Origin: Evansella sp. AB-P1
GTDB taxonomy: Bacteria > Bacillota > Bacilli > Bacillales > Salisediminibacteriaceae
Length of the DNA stretch: 64,000 nucleotides
Direction: 5' to 3'
Assembly: GCF_029688925.1 (NCBI RefSeq)
Contig: NZ_JARUKY010000007.1
Span: 62,001 to 126,000, forward strand
A program made the position numbers and the translations under genes. Shown here in pieces: positions 55,761 through 64,000 of the stretch. Position 1 is the first letter of the stretch. The number at the start of each line of letters is the position of its first letter. The notes under the pieces were generated by a model. That model worked only from the letters and a program-made list of their open reading frames with translations. It was not told the origin of the DNA and searched no databases.

Positions 55761-56489
55761 TTATTCCGTTTCTTCAGTAAAATCAAGGGTTTGATCTTCA
55801 TTCATCGTTTGGGGTATCGAATAAACCGGGACGAAGGGAGAGTGATCTACTAAAAGCCATCGTAGGTCATCACCTATTTCATAAGGACCCATTCCATATT
55901 CATCTATATAGTAGATAATATCAATGGAGTAATCTATTACAATATCACCATTAGCACGCATAAGAAGGGGTAACCTATGTGTAGGATGGAAAGGACTATT
56001 TACTGTTGGTTCTTCATCATAATTTAGAGCTTCATAATCAAGTCTAAACAATCCTGTTCCTACTATCTCATCTACAGGTGCATATCTATTTTCTCTTTGA
56101 TGTATTTGAATTCTCCGTTGAAACTCCTGAATTTGTCTTACTGTTGAAAGATCAATAAGTTTCACTTCTGGAATTTCTTCTGGATAGATGAGGACGTATT
56201 GAAAAGTCCCTCCATTTTCAAAAGAGTTTCCAGGTGCATGCTGCATATAATCAGGTATCAATCTAGAAAAATCAATAGGATATTTTCTGAAGATTGGTGT
56301 TCCTTCATCACGAGGTAGAACAGGTAATACCCCATGATCTAATCGATACTGAATAATGGCAGATTGTACCGATTGTATTTGATCTGCATAAGGAATTTGA
56401 TTCTCTACTCTTCGTTCATTAGGATATAAGCATCCTGATAAAAAAATTAAGCATATTAAAAATAATAGGCTTGTCCATTTATGTCCCAT
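55761..56489 (-). CDS. yphF: YphF-like lipoprotein
   Basis: A 242-residue secreted lipoprotein. The N-terminus MGHKWTSLLFLICLIFLSGC is a lipoprotein signal with Cys at residue 20 as the lipidation site. The mature part is beta-rich with many Tyr and Pro residues (FRKYPIDFSRLIPDY, PFHPTHRLPLLMRANGD). No known domain is evident. Position upstream of spoIVA with yphE before it matches B. subtilis yphF. A longer in-frame upstream extension overlapping yphE is rejected since AAGGTAGG precedes this ATG. Confidence 0.83.
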   Translation of the reverse strand: MGHKWTSLLFLICLIFLSGCLYPNERRVENQIPYADQIQSVQSAIIQYRLDHGVLPVLPRDEGTPIFRKYPIDFSRLIPDYMQHAPGNSFENGGTFQYVLIYPEEIPEVKLIDLSTVRQIQEFQRRIQIHQRENRYAPVDEIVGTGLFRLDYEALNYDEEPTVNSPFHPTHRLPLLMRANGDIVIDYSIDIIYYIDEYGMGPYEIGDDLRWLLVDHSPFVPVYSIPQTMNEDQTLDFTEETE

Positions 56490-56521
56490 GACGATACCTA
56501 CCTTACTTTTTTTTCTTTCAA

Positions 56522-56725
56522 TTATTCTGGAACAGGTCCTGTAAACACGACTAGAAAAATAATTAAACCTGCCACCATCATACAAATAAAACTAAATGTT
56601 AATAATGTATACCTGAAGAATCCTCTTAATTTTTCTTTCGTAACTATTGTAACGATAACAGAAATAAACATTAAACCCATGGCAATAAAGGATATCCACA
56701 TTTTCATCATACCATCCTCAAGCAT
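56522..56725 (-). CDS. yphE: DUF2768 membrane protein YphE
   Basis: A 67-residue protein with two transmembrane helices (KMWISFIAMGLMFISVIVTI and LLTFSFICMMVAGLIIFLVV) ending FTGPVPE, the pattern of the DUF2768/YphE family found before yphF in Bacillus. GGGGTG six bases upstream selects the ATG at 56725; this gives the same distance to the KMW motif as in B. subtilis. A second ATG five codons later is possible. Function unknown. Confidence 0.82.
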   Translation of the reverse strand: MLEDGMMKMWISFIAMGLMFISVIVTIVTKEKLRGFFRYTLLTFSFICMMVAGLIIFLVVFTGPVPE

Positions 56726-56876
56726 TCTGTTCACCCCATTCAATTTCTCGAATCTTGATGTCAATTACCGAATTATTATAGCATACTGATGGCATAGAAT
56801 GCATTGTTAACCACTTTTCTGTAGTGTATATCCATATAACTATTCTAATTGGTTGTCCAAAATATAAATAGAATAA

Positions 56877-56910
56877 AAGGTTGAAGAAAAGGGGCACTTC
56901 CTTCAACCTT
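56877..56910 (-). terminator. Terminator after spoVIF
   Basis: AAGGTTGAAG and CTTCAACCTT arms with a 14-base loop, followed on the minus strand by TTATTCTATTT. Confidence 0.75.
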
Positions 56911-57015
56911 GCAAACTAAATACTATCTGTATAAAAGACAACCCTAATTTTATAGTACGTTCCGTTTTAGTATATGCTTGAGAAAAAGGGTTCGATGAGA
57001 ACATCTGCCCAAATA

Positions 57016-57285
57016 TTACTTATTTTGCTTAAACATTTTTGCCAAGCTTGCAAAATCTGTTGGTACATTATTTGATGTAATTGCTTTTACAAGTTCGTCT
57101 TCTTTCTGTTTTGATACAGAGACATTGGCTAGTTGGGCAACTTGATGAATTAACTTTCGAACATTTTCCTCATCCTTCAAATCAGAAGAATTGACTGAAT
57201 TTGCTAGCTTAAATAAGTCTTGCTGCTTTACGTTTGTGTTCTTTGCCACCTGATCAAAAATATTATTGTTGTTTTTTTCGTCCAA
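57016..57285 (-). CDS. spoVIF: Stage VI sporulation protein F-like
   Basis: An 89-residue protein resembling SpoVIF: FDQVAKNTNVKQQDLFKLAN, the conserved SVNSSDLKDEENVRKLIHQV segment, SVSKQKEDELVKAI and NNVPTDFASLAKMFKQ. In B. subtilis SpoVIF is needed for stable outer coat assembly through GerE activity; its gene lies elsewhere there, so the location beside gpsA is a difference or a paralogue. The start is TTG (D-E-K-N-N-N-N) with GAGGAGGG 7 bases upstream. It has its own terminator. Confidence 0.82.
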   Translation of the reverse strand: MDEKNNNNIFDQVAKNTNVKQQDLFKLANSVNSSDLKDEENVRKLIHQVAQLANVSVSKQKEDELVKAITSNNVPTDFASLAKMFKQNK

Positions 57286-57364
57286 GGTAGAGCCCTCCTC
57301 ATGCAAGATGTCATGATATAATATGCACTTGGAGGAATGGTGTGAATGTAATTCCCATAAAGAA

Positions 57365-58384
57365 TTACTTAAAATTTAAATCCTCAACCTCATGTTTTTT
57401 TACACGTCCCATTAATTCTATTACACCGTCTTCAGGAGTCTTTTGATTGAATAAAACGTCATATAGGACACTTGTGATAGGCATTTCCACATTTAAGTGT
57501 TTTGCCAATTGATGAGCTGCTTTTGTGGTACGAATTCCTTCAACAGCCATATCCATTTCATTTAATACTTCATCTAAGGTTTTCCCTTTTCCTAGCATAT
57601 TCCCAGCTCTCCAATTTCGACTATGGACGCTTGTACATGTAACAATAAGATCTCCGAGTCCAGATAACCCAGCAAAGGTTAAGGGATTGGCTCCAAGCTT
57701 CATTCCTAGTCTAGCAATCTCTGCTAAACCCCTTGTCATAAGGGCTGCCTTTGCGTTGTCACCAAATCCTAATCCATTAGTCATGCCTGCACAAAGAGCA
57801 ATAATATTTTTTAATGCTCCTCCAATTTCTACGCCTATTAAATCAGGATTGGTATACACTCTAAACTGTTTATTCATAAATAAATCTTGTACATATTTAG
57901 CTCCGTCCATGTTTAACGAAGAGCTTGTAATCGTTGTTGGTTGACGAAGACTTACTTCCTCAGCATGACTCGGACCAGATAATACAACAACAGAACTCCG
58001 TAATGAAGAATCGATTTCCTCTTCAATAATTTCAGAGATACGTAGGTGAGTTTCTGGTTCAACCCCTTTGCTTGCATGAACAATAACAGTAGGTTTTTTT
58101 AACAGTTCATTTACTTGTTTTAACACATCCCGCATTGCATTTGTTGGAACAACAAGTACAACCGCTTCTGCAAGGTGTAGAACCTCCTCTAAACTTGTGT
58201 TAGCTTTAATACTTTTTGGCAAATCAACATTTGGTAGGTATCGACTATTATGATGCTGTTCGTTAATTTCCCTTACTTGGTCTTCAAACCGCCCCCACAA
58301 GCTTACCTCATGATTATTATCTGCTAAAACAATTGACAGGGCTGTTCCCCAGCTCCCGGCACCTAGCACTGCAATTTTTGCCAT
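57365..58384 (-). CDS. gpsA: Glycerol-3-phosphate dehydrogenase [NAD(P)+]
   Basis: It makes sn-glycerol-3-phosphate for phospholipids. The 339 residues have the Rossmann loop [67 protein letters not shown] with the catalytic Lys, and [20 protein letters not shown]. The ATG at 58384 is behind GGAGGGG. It follows plsY by 13 bases, coupling two successive steps of lipid synthesis. Confidence 0.96.
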   Translation of the reverse strand: MAKIAVLGAGSWGTALSIVLADNNHEVSLWGRFEDQVREINEQHHNSRYLPNVDLPKSIKANTSLEEVLHLAEAVVLVVPTNAMRDVLKQVNELLKKPTVIVHASKGVEPETHLRISEIIEEEIDSSLRSSVVVLSGPSHAEEVSLRQPTTITSSSLNMDGAKYVQDLFMNKQFRVYTNPDLIGVEIGGALKNIIALCAGMTNGLGFGDNAKAALMTRGLAEIARLGMKLGANPLTFAGLSGLGDLIVTCTSVHSRNWRAGNMLGKGKTLDEVLNEMDMAVEGIRTTKAAHQLAKHLNVEMPITSVLYDVLFNQKTPEDGVIELMGRVKKHEVEDLNFK

Positions 58385-58397
58385 ATTAACCCCTCCA

Positions 58398-59009
58398 TTA
58401 TTCAGCTTTAACTTTTTCACCTATTTTACTTTCATTTCCCTTTACTAATCGAACAATATTTGTTCGATGGCGCCAAATGGATAAAATTGCGATTGCGACG
58501 GTGAAGTAAGAAAAGGAGACTGGATAACTAAAAAACGAACTAAAAAACACAGTAATTACAGTTGTCCCTGTGATAAAAATAATGGATCCTAAAGAAACAT
58601 ACCGACTAATAATTATCGTTATAATAGCAATAACCCCTGAAATTAATGCAGCGAATAATACTAGTGAAGCTAGAACTCCAATTGTTGTAGCGACTCCTTT
58701 CCCTCCACGAAAGCCATAATATATTGGCCAATTATGTCCAATTATTGAGGCTAAACCACTAGCAGCAGCAATTGTTGGATCACTTGTTAAGTTAAAGGCT
58801 AATACTACCGCTACAATTCCTTTGGCACAATCTAATAATAGAACTGCAATTGCAGGACCTATTCCAAGTACACGTAATGTATTTGTAGCTCCTGCATTAC
58901 CACTTCCATGTTGGCGAATATCAACCTTTTTAATTTTTTTTGCTATTAAGTAACTAAAACTAACGGAACCTAATAAATACGATATTAGTATTGAAATAAA
59001 CGCAAACAT
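58398..59009 (-). CDS. plsY: Acyl-phosphate glycerol-3-phosphate acyltransferase
   Basis: A membrane enzyme that acylates glycerol-3-phosphate to lysophosphatidate. The 203 residues have five membrane segments and the three PlsY motifs: [28 protein letters not shown], and [17 protein letters not shown] (with the IGHNWPIY His just before). Directly upstream of gpsA, which supplies its substrate. GGAGGT precedes the ATG. Confidence 0.95.
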   Translation of the reverse strand: MFAFISILISYLLGSVSFSYLIAKKIKKVDIRQHGSGNAGATNTLRVLGIGPAIAVLLLDCAKGIVAVVLAFNLTSDPTIAAASGLASIIGHNWPIYYGFRGGKGVATTIGVLASLVLFAALISGVIAIITIIISRYVSLGSIIFITGTTVITVFFSSFFSYPVSFSYFTVAIAILSIWRHRTNIVRLVKGNESKIGEKVKAE

Positions 59010-59030
59010 ATCAAACCTCCGTAAATAATT

Positions 59031-60347
59031 TTATTCACTCTTCTTTCTCGCAATAATTCGAATTGGTGTACCTATAAAATCAAATGTGTCACGGATTTTA
59101 TTTTCTAAATATCTTTTGTATGAAAAATGAAGTAACTCTGGATCATTAACAAATAAAACAAATGTTGGTGGACCAACTGATACCTGTGTTGCATAGCTTA
59201 TTCTTAATCTCTTCCCACCGTGATCAGTTGGAGTTGGATTCATCGTAACTGCGTCTACAATTACGTCGTTTAACACATGTGTTTGAACACGGAGATTGTG
59301 ATATTCTATTACTTTATTTACAAGAGGTAATAGATTTTGTAACCTTCTTTTTGTTTTTGCAGATAAGAAGATAATTGGAGCATAGCTCAAATATAAAAAC
59401 TCTTCTCTTAGCTTCTGCTCGAAAAGTTGCATCGTTTTATCGTCTTTTTCCACAGCGTCCCATTTATTCACAACAATAATAACAGCTCTTCCTGCTTCAT
59501 GAGCATATCCTGCTATTTTTTTATCTTGCTCAATCATTCCTTCTTCAGCATTTATGACCATTAATACCACATCAGACCGTTCAATAGCTCTCAATGCCCT
59601 CAGAACAGAATATTTTTCCGTGCTTTCATAGACTTTCCCTTTTTTTCTCATTCCTGCTGTATCAATAACGACATATTCTTGTCCATCTTTTGTAAATGGA
59701 GTATCAATCGCATCTCTTGTTGTACCAGGAATATCACTTACAATAACCCGTTCCTCTCCTAGAATTGCATTTACAAGAGAAGACTTCCCTACATTTGGAC
59801 GGCCAATTAAACTAAATTTTATCGTTTCCTCATCATAAATTTCTTCATCTTCTACCGGAAAATTTTTTACAACCTGATCCAAAAGATCACCTAAACCAAG
59901 GCCATGAGATCCAGAAATTGGAATAGGATCTCCGATGCCTAGACTATAAAATTCATATAACTTCTCATGCATGGAAGGATCATCCATCTTGTTCACACCT
60001 ATGACAATAGGTTTTTTTGAACGAAATAGAATTTGAGCAACTTCTTCATCTGCACTAGTAATACCTTCTCGTCCATTAACAATGAAACAAATTACATCTG
60101 CTTCTTCAATGGCTAGCTCTGCTTGAAATCGCATTTGAACCATCAGTGGTTCATCGTTAACCTCAATACCACCAGTATCAATGACATTAAATTCTTTATT
60201 TAACCACTCAGCTGAACTATAAATACGATCACGCGTTACTCCTGGCTTATCTTCTACAATGGCAATTCGTTCTCCTACAATTCGGTTAAAAATGGTTGAC
60301 TTTCCTACATTTGGTCTACCTACTATTGCTAACACCGGTTTAGGCAT
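59031..60347 (-). CDS. der: GTPase Der (EngA)
   Basis: An essential GTPase with two tandem G domains that helps assemble the 50S ribosome. The 438 residues have P-loops [20 protein letters not shown] (residue about 9) and [20 protein letters not shown] (about 181), switch motifs DTGG and DTAG, NKMD and NKWD, and a KH-like C-terminal domain ending [13 protein letters not shown]. Upstream of plsY-gpsA as in Bacillus. Confidence 0.97.
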   Translation of the reverse strand: MPKPVLAIVGRPNVGKSTIFNRIVGERIAIVEDKPGVTRDRIYSSAEWLNKEFNVIDTGGIEVNDEPLMVQMRFQAELAIEEADVICFIVNGREGITSADEEVAQILFRSKKPIVIGVNKMDDPSMHEKLYEFYSLGIGDPIPISGSHGLGLGDLLDQVVKNFPVEDEEIYDEETIKFSLIGRPNVGKSSLVNAILGEERVIVSDIPGTTRDAIDTPFTKDGQEYVVIDTAGMRKKGKVYESTEKYSVLRALRAIERSDVVLMVINAEEGMIEQDKKIAGYAHEAGRAVIIVVNKWDAVEKDDKTMQLFEQKLREEFLYLSYAPIIFLSAKTKRRLQNLLPLVNKVIEYHNLRVQTHVLNDVIVDAVTMNPTPTDHGGKRLRISYATQVSVGPPTFVLFVNDPELLHFSYKRYLENKIRDTFDFIGTPIRIIARKKSE

Positions 60348-60410
60348 GTATTATTCCTCACTTTCAGATCTCCATATATTCCTCAAATGCAATACTTTAA
60401 GGGACTTTTA

Positions 60411-60440
60411 AAAAAACCTTTCCGCCAATGAATGGAAAGG
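60411..60440 (-). terminator. Terminator after yphA
   Basis: Minus strand CCTTTCC, loop ATTCATTGGC, GGAAAGG followed by TTTTTTTAAAAG. Confidence 0.85.
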
Positions 60441-60508
60441 AATTCATAGCTACAACATTATAACAAACTAAGTTCACCTAGGACAAATAAATTTTGGTAT
60501 TATTATCC

Positions 60509-61141
60509 TCACGTATTTATATTCCGTTGGCTTAATACAATGTTAGGTTTACGTGATAAGCCCTTCGTTTTTATCATTTCTACTATGGTTTCAATACTGT
60601 TCCAACATAATATACATAAAAGAGAAACAGAAACAATATTTAAGAAGGTAAAATCCCCAATCATAAAACTCCTATAAGATGGATGATCTTTTTGCCACAA
60701 TAGAATTAATAATAATAACTCTCCTTGAACAATACCTACTACAGTAATAGTAAGGCGATTAATATGTTTTTTTACAAATACAATCACAGAAAAAACAATT
60801 ATCGAAATTATCATTACAAATGGGGATATGTATAGCCATATTGGTTCAAAGTAAACAAAATATTTAATTGATAAAAATACAAATGATACAAAGGAAGCCA
60901 TTACATAAGCATATATAATATCCTTTATCATCATTTTAGCAATAAAATAAAATGCTAAAAAAGCGATCATAAGAATGGATATCCTCAAAGAAACAGTTAG
61001 AAATGGAATGACGATGTAAGAAGAAATAATTAGAAATAAACTTATATATATCCATTTTTTCCTTCTTACATTGTTTTCATCAAAAAAGCAAAAATATATT
61101 ATTAGTAACCATAAAACCCAATAATACCAAAAACCGTTCAT
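60509..61141 (-). CDS. yphA: YphA-like membrane protein
   Basis: A 210-residue, very hydrophobic protein with about seven membrane segments (YYWVLWLLIIYFCFF, ISLFLIISSYIVIPFLTV, ILMIAFLAFYFIAKMM and others) and a short basic C-terminus. No functional motif is visible. It is called YphA from topology, size and position upstream of der and beside ypzI. GGGGAGGAG precedes the ATG. Unusually rich in Ile and Phe. Confidence 0.72.
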   Translation of the reverse strand: MNGFWYYWVLWLLIIYFCFFDENNVRRKKWIYISLFLIISSYIVIPFLTVSLRISILMIAFLAFYFIAKMMIKDIIYAYVMASFVSFVFLSIKYFVYFEPIWLYISPFVMIISIIVFSVIVFVKKHINRLTITVVGIVQGELLLLILLWQKDHPSYRSFMIGDFTFLNIVSVSLLCILCWNSIETIVEMIKTKGLSRKPNIVLSQRNINT

Positions 61142-61209
61142 AAAAATCTCCTCCCCTTTACATAATCGTCAAAATTATAGGAAAAATATACATATATGTT
61201 TAAAAGATA

Positions 61210-61431
61210 GGCTCTGTTAATCTTCATTGTTGATTTTTTGCTCCTTGATGCTCCAATTACACCGTGAAGTAAGTTTCGTAGCTATTGCTTTTCAACAGGA
61301 CTTTGAATGTGCATCCTATAATAATCCATTCACGAAGAATGTGAAAAATGTAATAGTATTTTCGAGGAGTTTCGTATCATCTGCAATAATCACATTCTAA
61401 TCAAAATCAACACTATCCTTTTAACATAGCC
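61210..61431. mobile_element. MITE-like repeat (family A) copy 2
   Basis: A 222-base unit between yphA and ypzI. The left end GGCTCTGTTAATCTTCATTG, TTGATTTT and right end AAAATCAACACTATCCTTTT, AACATAGCC are imperfect terminal inverted repeats. It is flanked by TAAAAGATA on the left and AAAAAGATA on the right, a likely target-site duplication of 8-9 bases. The inside shares TATTTTCGAGGAGTTTCGTA with the copy at 50.1 kb. It codes for nothing. Confidence 0.78.
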
Positions 61432-61455
61432 AAAAAGATAAGGAGTTGATCTATT

Positions 61456-61587
61456 ATGGGTAAAGATCGCCAAGAAAAAAAATTAAGAAAAGAAGAACAG
61501 GTAGAATCTGATCGTGACCAAAACTTACATTATCCAGGAAGCTCGAAACTAGAGTCTTCCGATGAAGCTCGCAAAAGACAAAGATAA
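61456..61587 (+). CDS. ypzI: YpzI-like small protein, 43 aa
   Basis: A short plus-strand gene encoding a very hydrophilic 43-residue protein: MGKDRQEKKLRKEEQVESDR, then DQNLHYPGSSKLE and a basic end (EARKRQR). The MGKDRQEKKL start and VESDRDQ motif are those I recall for the YpzI family next to yphA in Bacillus. AAGGAG lies 10 bases before the ATG. A bidirectional terminator follows at 61698-61742. Function unknown. Confidence 0.8.
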   Translation: MGKDRQEKKLRKEEQVESDRDQNLHYPGSSKLESSDEARKRQR

Positions 61588-61589
61588 TA

Positions 61590-61680
61590 AGAAAAGCGCA
61601 AGGCGCCCCAATTCCGCCTAAGTACAGCCTACGTCCTGTAGGCAACGGCGTAATATCGACATCCTGTCTCCGGCGTCAAT
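61590..61680. repeat. GC-rich intergenic patch
   Basis: AAAAGCGCAAGGCGCCCCAA through CTACGTCCTGTAGGCAACGG to CTGTCTCCGGCGTCAATAA has clearly higher G+C than its surroundings and two short inverted repeats (GGCGCC, CTACGTCCTGTAG). It resembles intergenic repeat sequences common in Bacillaceae. No second copy is seen in the window. Confidence 0.45.
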
Positions 61681-61697
61681 AAATTATCTTTTAAGAC

Positions 61698-61742
61698 AAA
61701 GAAAAAAGACTAAAGGAATAAACCCTTCAGTCTTTTTTCTTT
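61698..61742. terminator. Bidirectional terminator between ypzI and fni
   Basis: AAAGAAAAAAGACT pairs with AGTCTTTTTTCTTT across a short loop containing a smaller AAAGG/CCTT element. The two genes converge here. Confidence 0.88.
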
Positions 61743-61821
61743 GTTACAAGAGTTACCAAAGCTCTTTAACATATTATGTAAAAAATTAAGCTACCTTAAA
61801 AATGACCCAATGGTAAAATTT

Positions 61822-62880
61822 TTAATTACACGGAGGTCTATTAGCATAATTCTCTATTTGTACGTTTCGTTGACTTAACCATTCTTTCGTTGATCCTTGG
61901 ATAAGTATTGGTGTCTCCTGTAATTTAGATATTGATTGAGCCCCTATTGCTGTCATAATCAATGTTAACTCTTTTAATATATTTTGAATATATAGGACAG
62001 TATTACTAACCCCTTCTTCTATAACAAGCTTTAAAATTGCCCCTGCTATTCCTGTAGCAGAAGCACCTAATGATATTGATTTGGCAATATCAAGTGCATT
62101 TTGTATGCCACCGCTAGCAATGATAGGAATTTTAGCATTACTATGTTTTGCTTCAACGATAGAAACTGCAGTAGGGATGCCCCAGTCATTAAAAAAAGAA
62201 TAGGGTTGATTTCGACGTCTATTTTCTATTTTCGAAAAATTAGTACCTCCATATCCACCTATATCCACTGCTGATGCACCTACATTTGATAGTTTCCACA
62301 CCGTTTCTTTTGACATACCAAACCCTACTTCTTTAACAATCACAGGCACTTGAATCTGTTCACATATTGCCCCAATCCGTTCCAATGCACCTTTAAATTC
62401 CCGATCTCCCTCAGGCATGACTAATTCTTGAATAACGTTTAGATGAATTTGTAGTGCATTCGCTTCAATAATATCTACAACTCTTTTCGCTTCGTCTACT
62501 GTTGCCTCACTACCAATATTAGCAAATAACAAGCCATTATGATTTTTCCTGACTACTTCATAAGATTTAAGCTCATTATTGTCTTTAATAGCTGCCATTT
62601 GTGATCCAACTGCCATTGGAATATCAAGGCTATTAGCTATTTCTGATAGTTTAGAATTGATATTCTCGGTCTCCTTACCGCCTCCACCTGTCATTGCGTT
62701 GATAAAAACCGGCGAACTGAATCTCAGTTCGCCGATAGATGAGTCCAATGAAACATCAGAAACATTAGTATCTGGTAGACTTTGGTGGATAAAGCGAATA
62801 TCATCGAAACCTGTGTCACGATTTTGCCCAGTTACAATTGCCTGGTCTATGTGCTCAAGCTTTCTTTTCGAACGGGTCAC
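61822..62880 (-). CDS. fni: Isopentenyl-diphosphate delta-isomerase, type II
   Basis: FMN- and NADPH-dependent isomerase that interconverts IPP and DMAPP for isoprenoids such as the menaquinone tail. The 352 residues start with SKRKLEHIDQAIVTGQ and contain NAMTGGGGKETENINSKLSE, MAVGSQMAAI, VIVKEVGFGMSKETV, and VDIGGYGGTNFSKIENRRR, followed by ASGGIQNALDIAKSISLGAS. The start is GTG behind TAGGTGATGATAA. Located 29 bases after ypfD. Confidence 0.95.
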   Translation of the reverse strand: MTRSKRKLEHIDQAIVTGQNRDTGFDDIRFIHQSLPDTNVSDVSLDSSIGELRFSSPVFINAMTGGGGKETENINSKLSEIANSLDIPMAVGSQMAAIKDNNELKSYEVVRKNHNGLLFANIGSEATVDEAKRVVDIIEANALQIHLNVIQELVMPEGDREFKGALERIGAICEQIQVPVIVKEVGFGMSKETVWKLSNVGASAVDIGGYGGTNFSKIENRRRNQPYSFFNDWGIPTAVSIVEAKHSNAKIPIIASGGIQNALDIAKSISLGASATGIAGAILKLVIEEGVSNTVLYIQNILKELTLIMTAIGAQSISKLQETPILIQGSTKEWLSQRNVQIENYANRPPCN

Positions 62881-62909
62881 TTATCATCACCTACATTAAG
62901 TACGTTTAA

Positions 62910-64000
62910 TTAGTTTTTATATTTCTTTAATTGATCTCCAATAACATCTCCTAAAGAGAAGCCTGCATGGTCATCTTCTTTTTGATACTCTTGTTTTGCT
63001 TCATTTTCAATCTTTGCTTGCTCTTCTTCTTCTATAGCACGAATACTTAGTGATATTCTTTTGTCAGCTAAGTTTATATCTAATACTTTTGCTTGAATAG
63101 TTTCTCCTTCTTTCAACACTTCACCTGGAGTTCCGATATGACGATTTGCAATTTGAGAAATATGAACAAGACCTTCGACACCAGGAGCAATTTCAATAAA
63201 GGCTCCGAATGAGACTAAACGTTTCACAGTACCTTCAACGATGTCGCCTTGTTTAACCTTCCCATCAAGTAATTCCCATGGACCAGGTAAAGTATCTTTA
63301 ATAGATAAAGAAATTCGTTCATTATCAGGATCTACCCCTAACACCTTTACCTTAATGGAATCACCTTCATTTAGAATTTCAGACGGAGTTTCAACGTGAT
63401 GATGGGCCATCTGCGAAATATGAACAAGACCATCCACACCACCAATATCTACAAATGCACCAAAGTCAGTCAATCTTTGCACTGTACCTTCTAATACATC
63501 TCCTGGTTTAATGGCACTTAAAGTGTCTCGTTTTTTTGCAGTTGCTTCCTCATCTAATACAGCACGTTGAGAGAGGATTAGCTTGTTCTTATCTTTATCC
63601 ATTTCAACTACCTTTAAGCGTAAGGTTTTTCCTTTATAATCTGAAAAATCTTCAACAAAATGACGTTCAACTAATGAGGCAGGTATAAAACCCCTAACTC
63701 CAACGTCAACCACTAATCCACCTTTAACTACATCTGCAACCTCAGCTTCAAACACTTCACCAGAAGAAAATTTACCGGTAATATCATCCCATGCTTTTTC
63801 AGCTGCAACAGCTCGCTTAGATAATACCAGTTCATCATCAGATGCCTTTATTACCTTTAATTCTACTTCTTCACCTTCTGTAAGAACATCACTTACTTTT
63901 TCCACGTGTAAACTAGATAATTCACTTATTGGAATTACTCCATCTGTTTTAAACCCTACGTTTACAAACGCCTGTTTTTCCTCCACCTTTGTGATCGTTC
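62910..64000 (-). CDS. ypfD: S1-domain RNA-binding protein (RpsA-like, YpfD), 5' end outside window
   Basis: The frame is open to the right edge, so the start is missing, but only the first few tens of residues lie outside by comparison with B. subtilis YpfD. Four S1 domains are visible: the truncated first (TDGVIPISELSSLHVEKVSD), the second (VADVVKGGLVVDVGVRGFIP), the third (VQRLTDFGAFVDIGGVDGLV) and the fourth (VKRLVSFGAFIEIAPGVEGL). The C-terminus is acidic and ends LGDVIGDQLKKYK. It resembles ribosomal protein S1 but is shorter; in B. subtilis it is not an essential ribosomal protein. Confidence 0.93.
   Translation of the reverse strand, partial: TITKVEEKQAFVNVGFKTDGVIPISELSSLHVEKVSDVLTEGEEVELKVIKASDDELVLSKRAVAAEKAWDDITGKFSSGEVFEAEVADVVKGGLVVDVGVRGFIPASLVERHFVEDFSDYKGKTLRLKVVEMDKDKNKLILSQRAVLDEEATAKKRDTLSAIKPGDVLEGTVQRLTDFGAFVDIGGVDGLVHISQMAHHHVETPSEILNEGDSIKVKVLGVDPDNERISLSIKDTLPGPWELLDGKVKQGDIVEGTVKRLVSFGAFIEIAPGVEGLVHISQIANRHIGTPGEVLKEGETIQAKVLDINLADKRISLSIRAIEEEEQAKIENEAKQEYQKEDDHAGFSLGDVIGDQLKKYKN

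Noticed and set aside
61454-61645. Minus-strand 63-codon frame over ypzI
   Set aside because: It is antisense to the well-supported ypzI and spans the GC-rich patch; no ribosome site.
1-64000. Prophage, restriction-modification, toxin-antitoxin or other defence island
   Set aside because: No integrase, capsid, nuclease-methylase or toxin-like genes; almost every gene fits the conserved Bacillus backbone.
1-64000. tRNA or rRNA genes
   Set aside because: No cloverleaf with a GTTCGAATC-type arm and no rRNA core sequence was noticed on either strand.

Overview
This window is a contiguous stretch of chromosome from a low-G+C Gram-positive, endospore-forming member of the Bacillaceae. Gene content and order closely follow the Bacillus subtilis ponA-nth-dnaD-asnS ... 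panBCD-birA-cca-bshA ... dapB ... qcrABC ... aro/trp supraoperon ... hep/mtr/hbs-spoIVA ... gpsA-der ... fni-ypfD segment. Spore genes (spoIVA, spoVIF, ypjB), bacillithiol genes (bshA, bshB1) and TRAP (mtrB) agree with this. Two features point away from B. subtilis itself. Futalosine-pathway menaquinone genes sit inside the heptaprenyl cluster, which I recall from alkaliphilic or halophilic Bacillaceae, and PBP1A carries an extremely acidic tail. I cannot name the species. No prophage, defence island, CRISPR array, rRNA or tRNA is visible.

Layout. 1-5.1 kb: 3' end of ponA (+), facing the dnaD-nth-ypoC operon (-), then asnS. 5.2-12.8 kb: tseB, ypmA, a small orphan ORF, an MtaD-type amidohydrolase, a secreted metallo-beta-lactamase-fold protein without metal ligands, dinG and a TPR protein. 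12.8-21.8 kb: panBCD behind a 5' leader with a terminator, then birA-cca-bshA-bshB1-mgsA-dapB-ypjD and a divergent YitT-family gene. 21.9-27.6 kb: YugP-type protease, ypjB, ypjA, the menaquinol:cytochrome c reductase operon qcrABC, ypiF and ypiB. 28-45.8 kb: an unknown protein, ypiA, a 52-bp tandem-repeat array, a degenerate amidohydrolase-like gene, then cheR-aroC-aroB-aroH-trpE-trpD-trpC-trpFB-trpA-hisC-tyrA-aroA, all on the minus strand, with a TRAP-type leader before trpE and trpF fused to trpB. 45.9-52.9 kb: ndk, and hepS-menG-mqnP-ubiX-mqnA-hepT with mtrB and folE upstream. 53.3-64 kb: hbs, spoIVA, yphF, yphE, spoVIF, gpsA, plsY, der, yphA, ypzI, fni and the S1-domain gene ypfD, which runs off the right edge.

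How the genes work together. The aro/trp block takes the shikimate route to chorismate and on to tryptophan, tyrosine/phenylalanine precursors and histidine (HisC). MtrB, encoded 10 kb away, is the expected sensor for the trp leader. Chorismate also feeds MqnA for menaquinone. HepS/HepT make the heptaprenyl tail, MqnP attaches it, UbiX supplies prenyl-FMN and MenG methylates. The finished quinone is the substrate of QcrABC. PanBCD and BirA serve CoA and biotin metabolism.

Intergenic DNA holds several dispersed repeats: a MITE-like pair with inverted ends, and a larger family that recurs at 3.2, 6.4, 27.7, 30.5, 44.9 and 51.9 kb and hosts the tandem array. Several genes use TTG or GTG starts behind strong Shine-Dalgarno (SD) sequences; I moved many starts accordingly. 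All functional calls are from reading the sequence; no database search was run.
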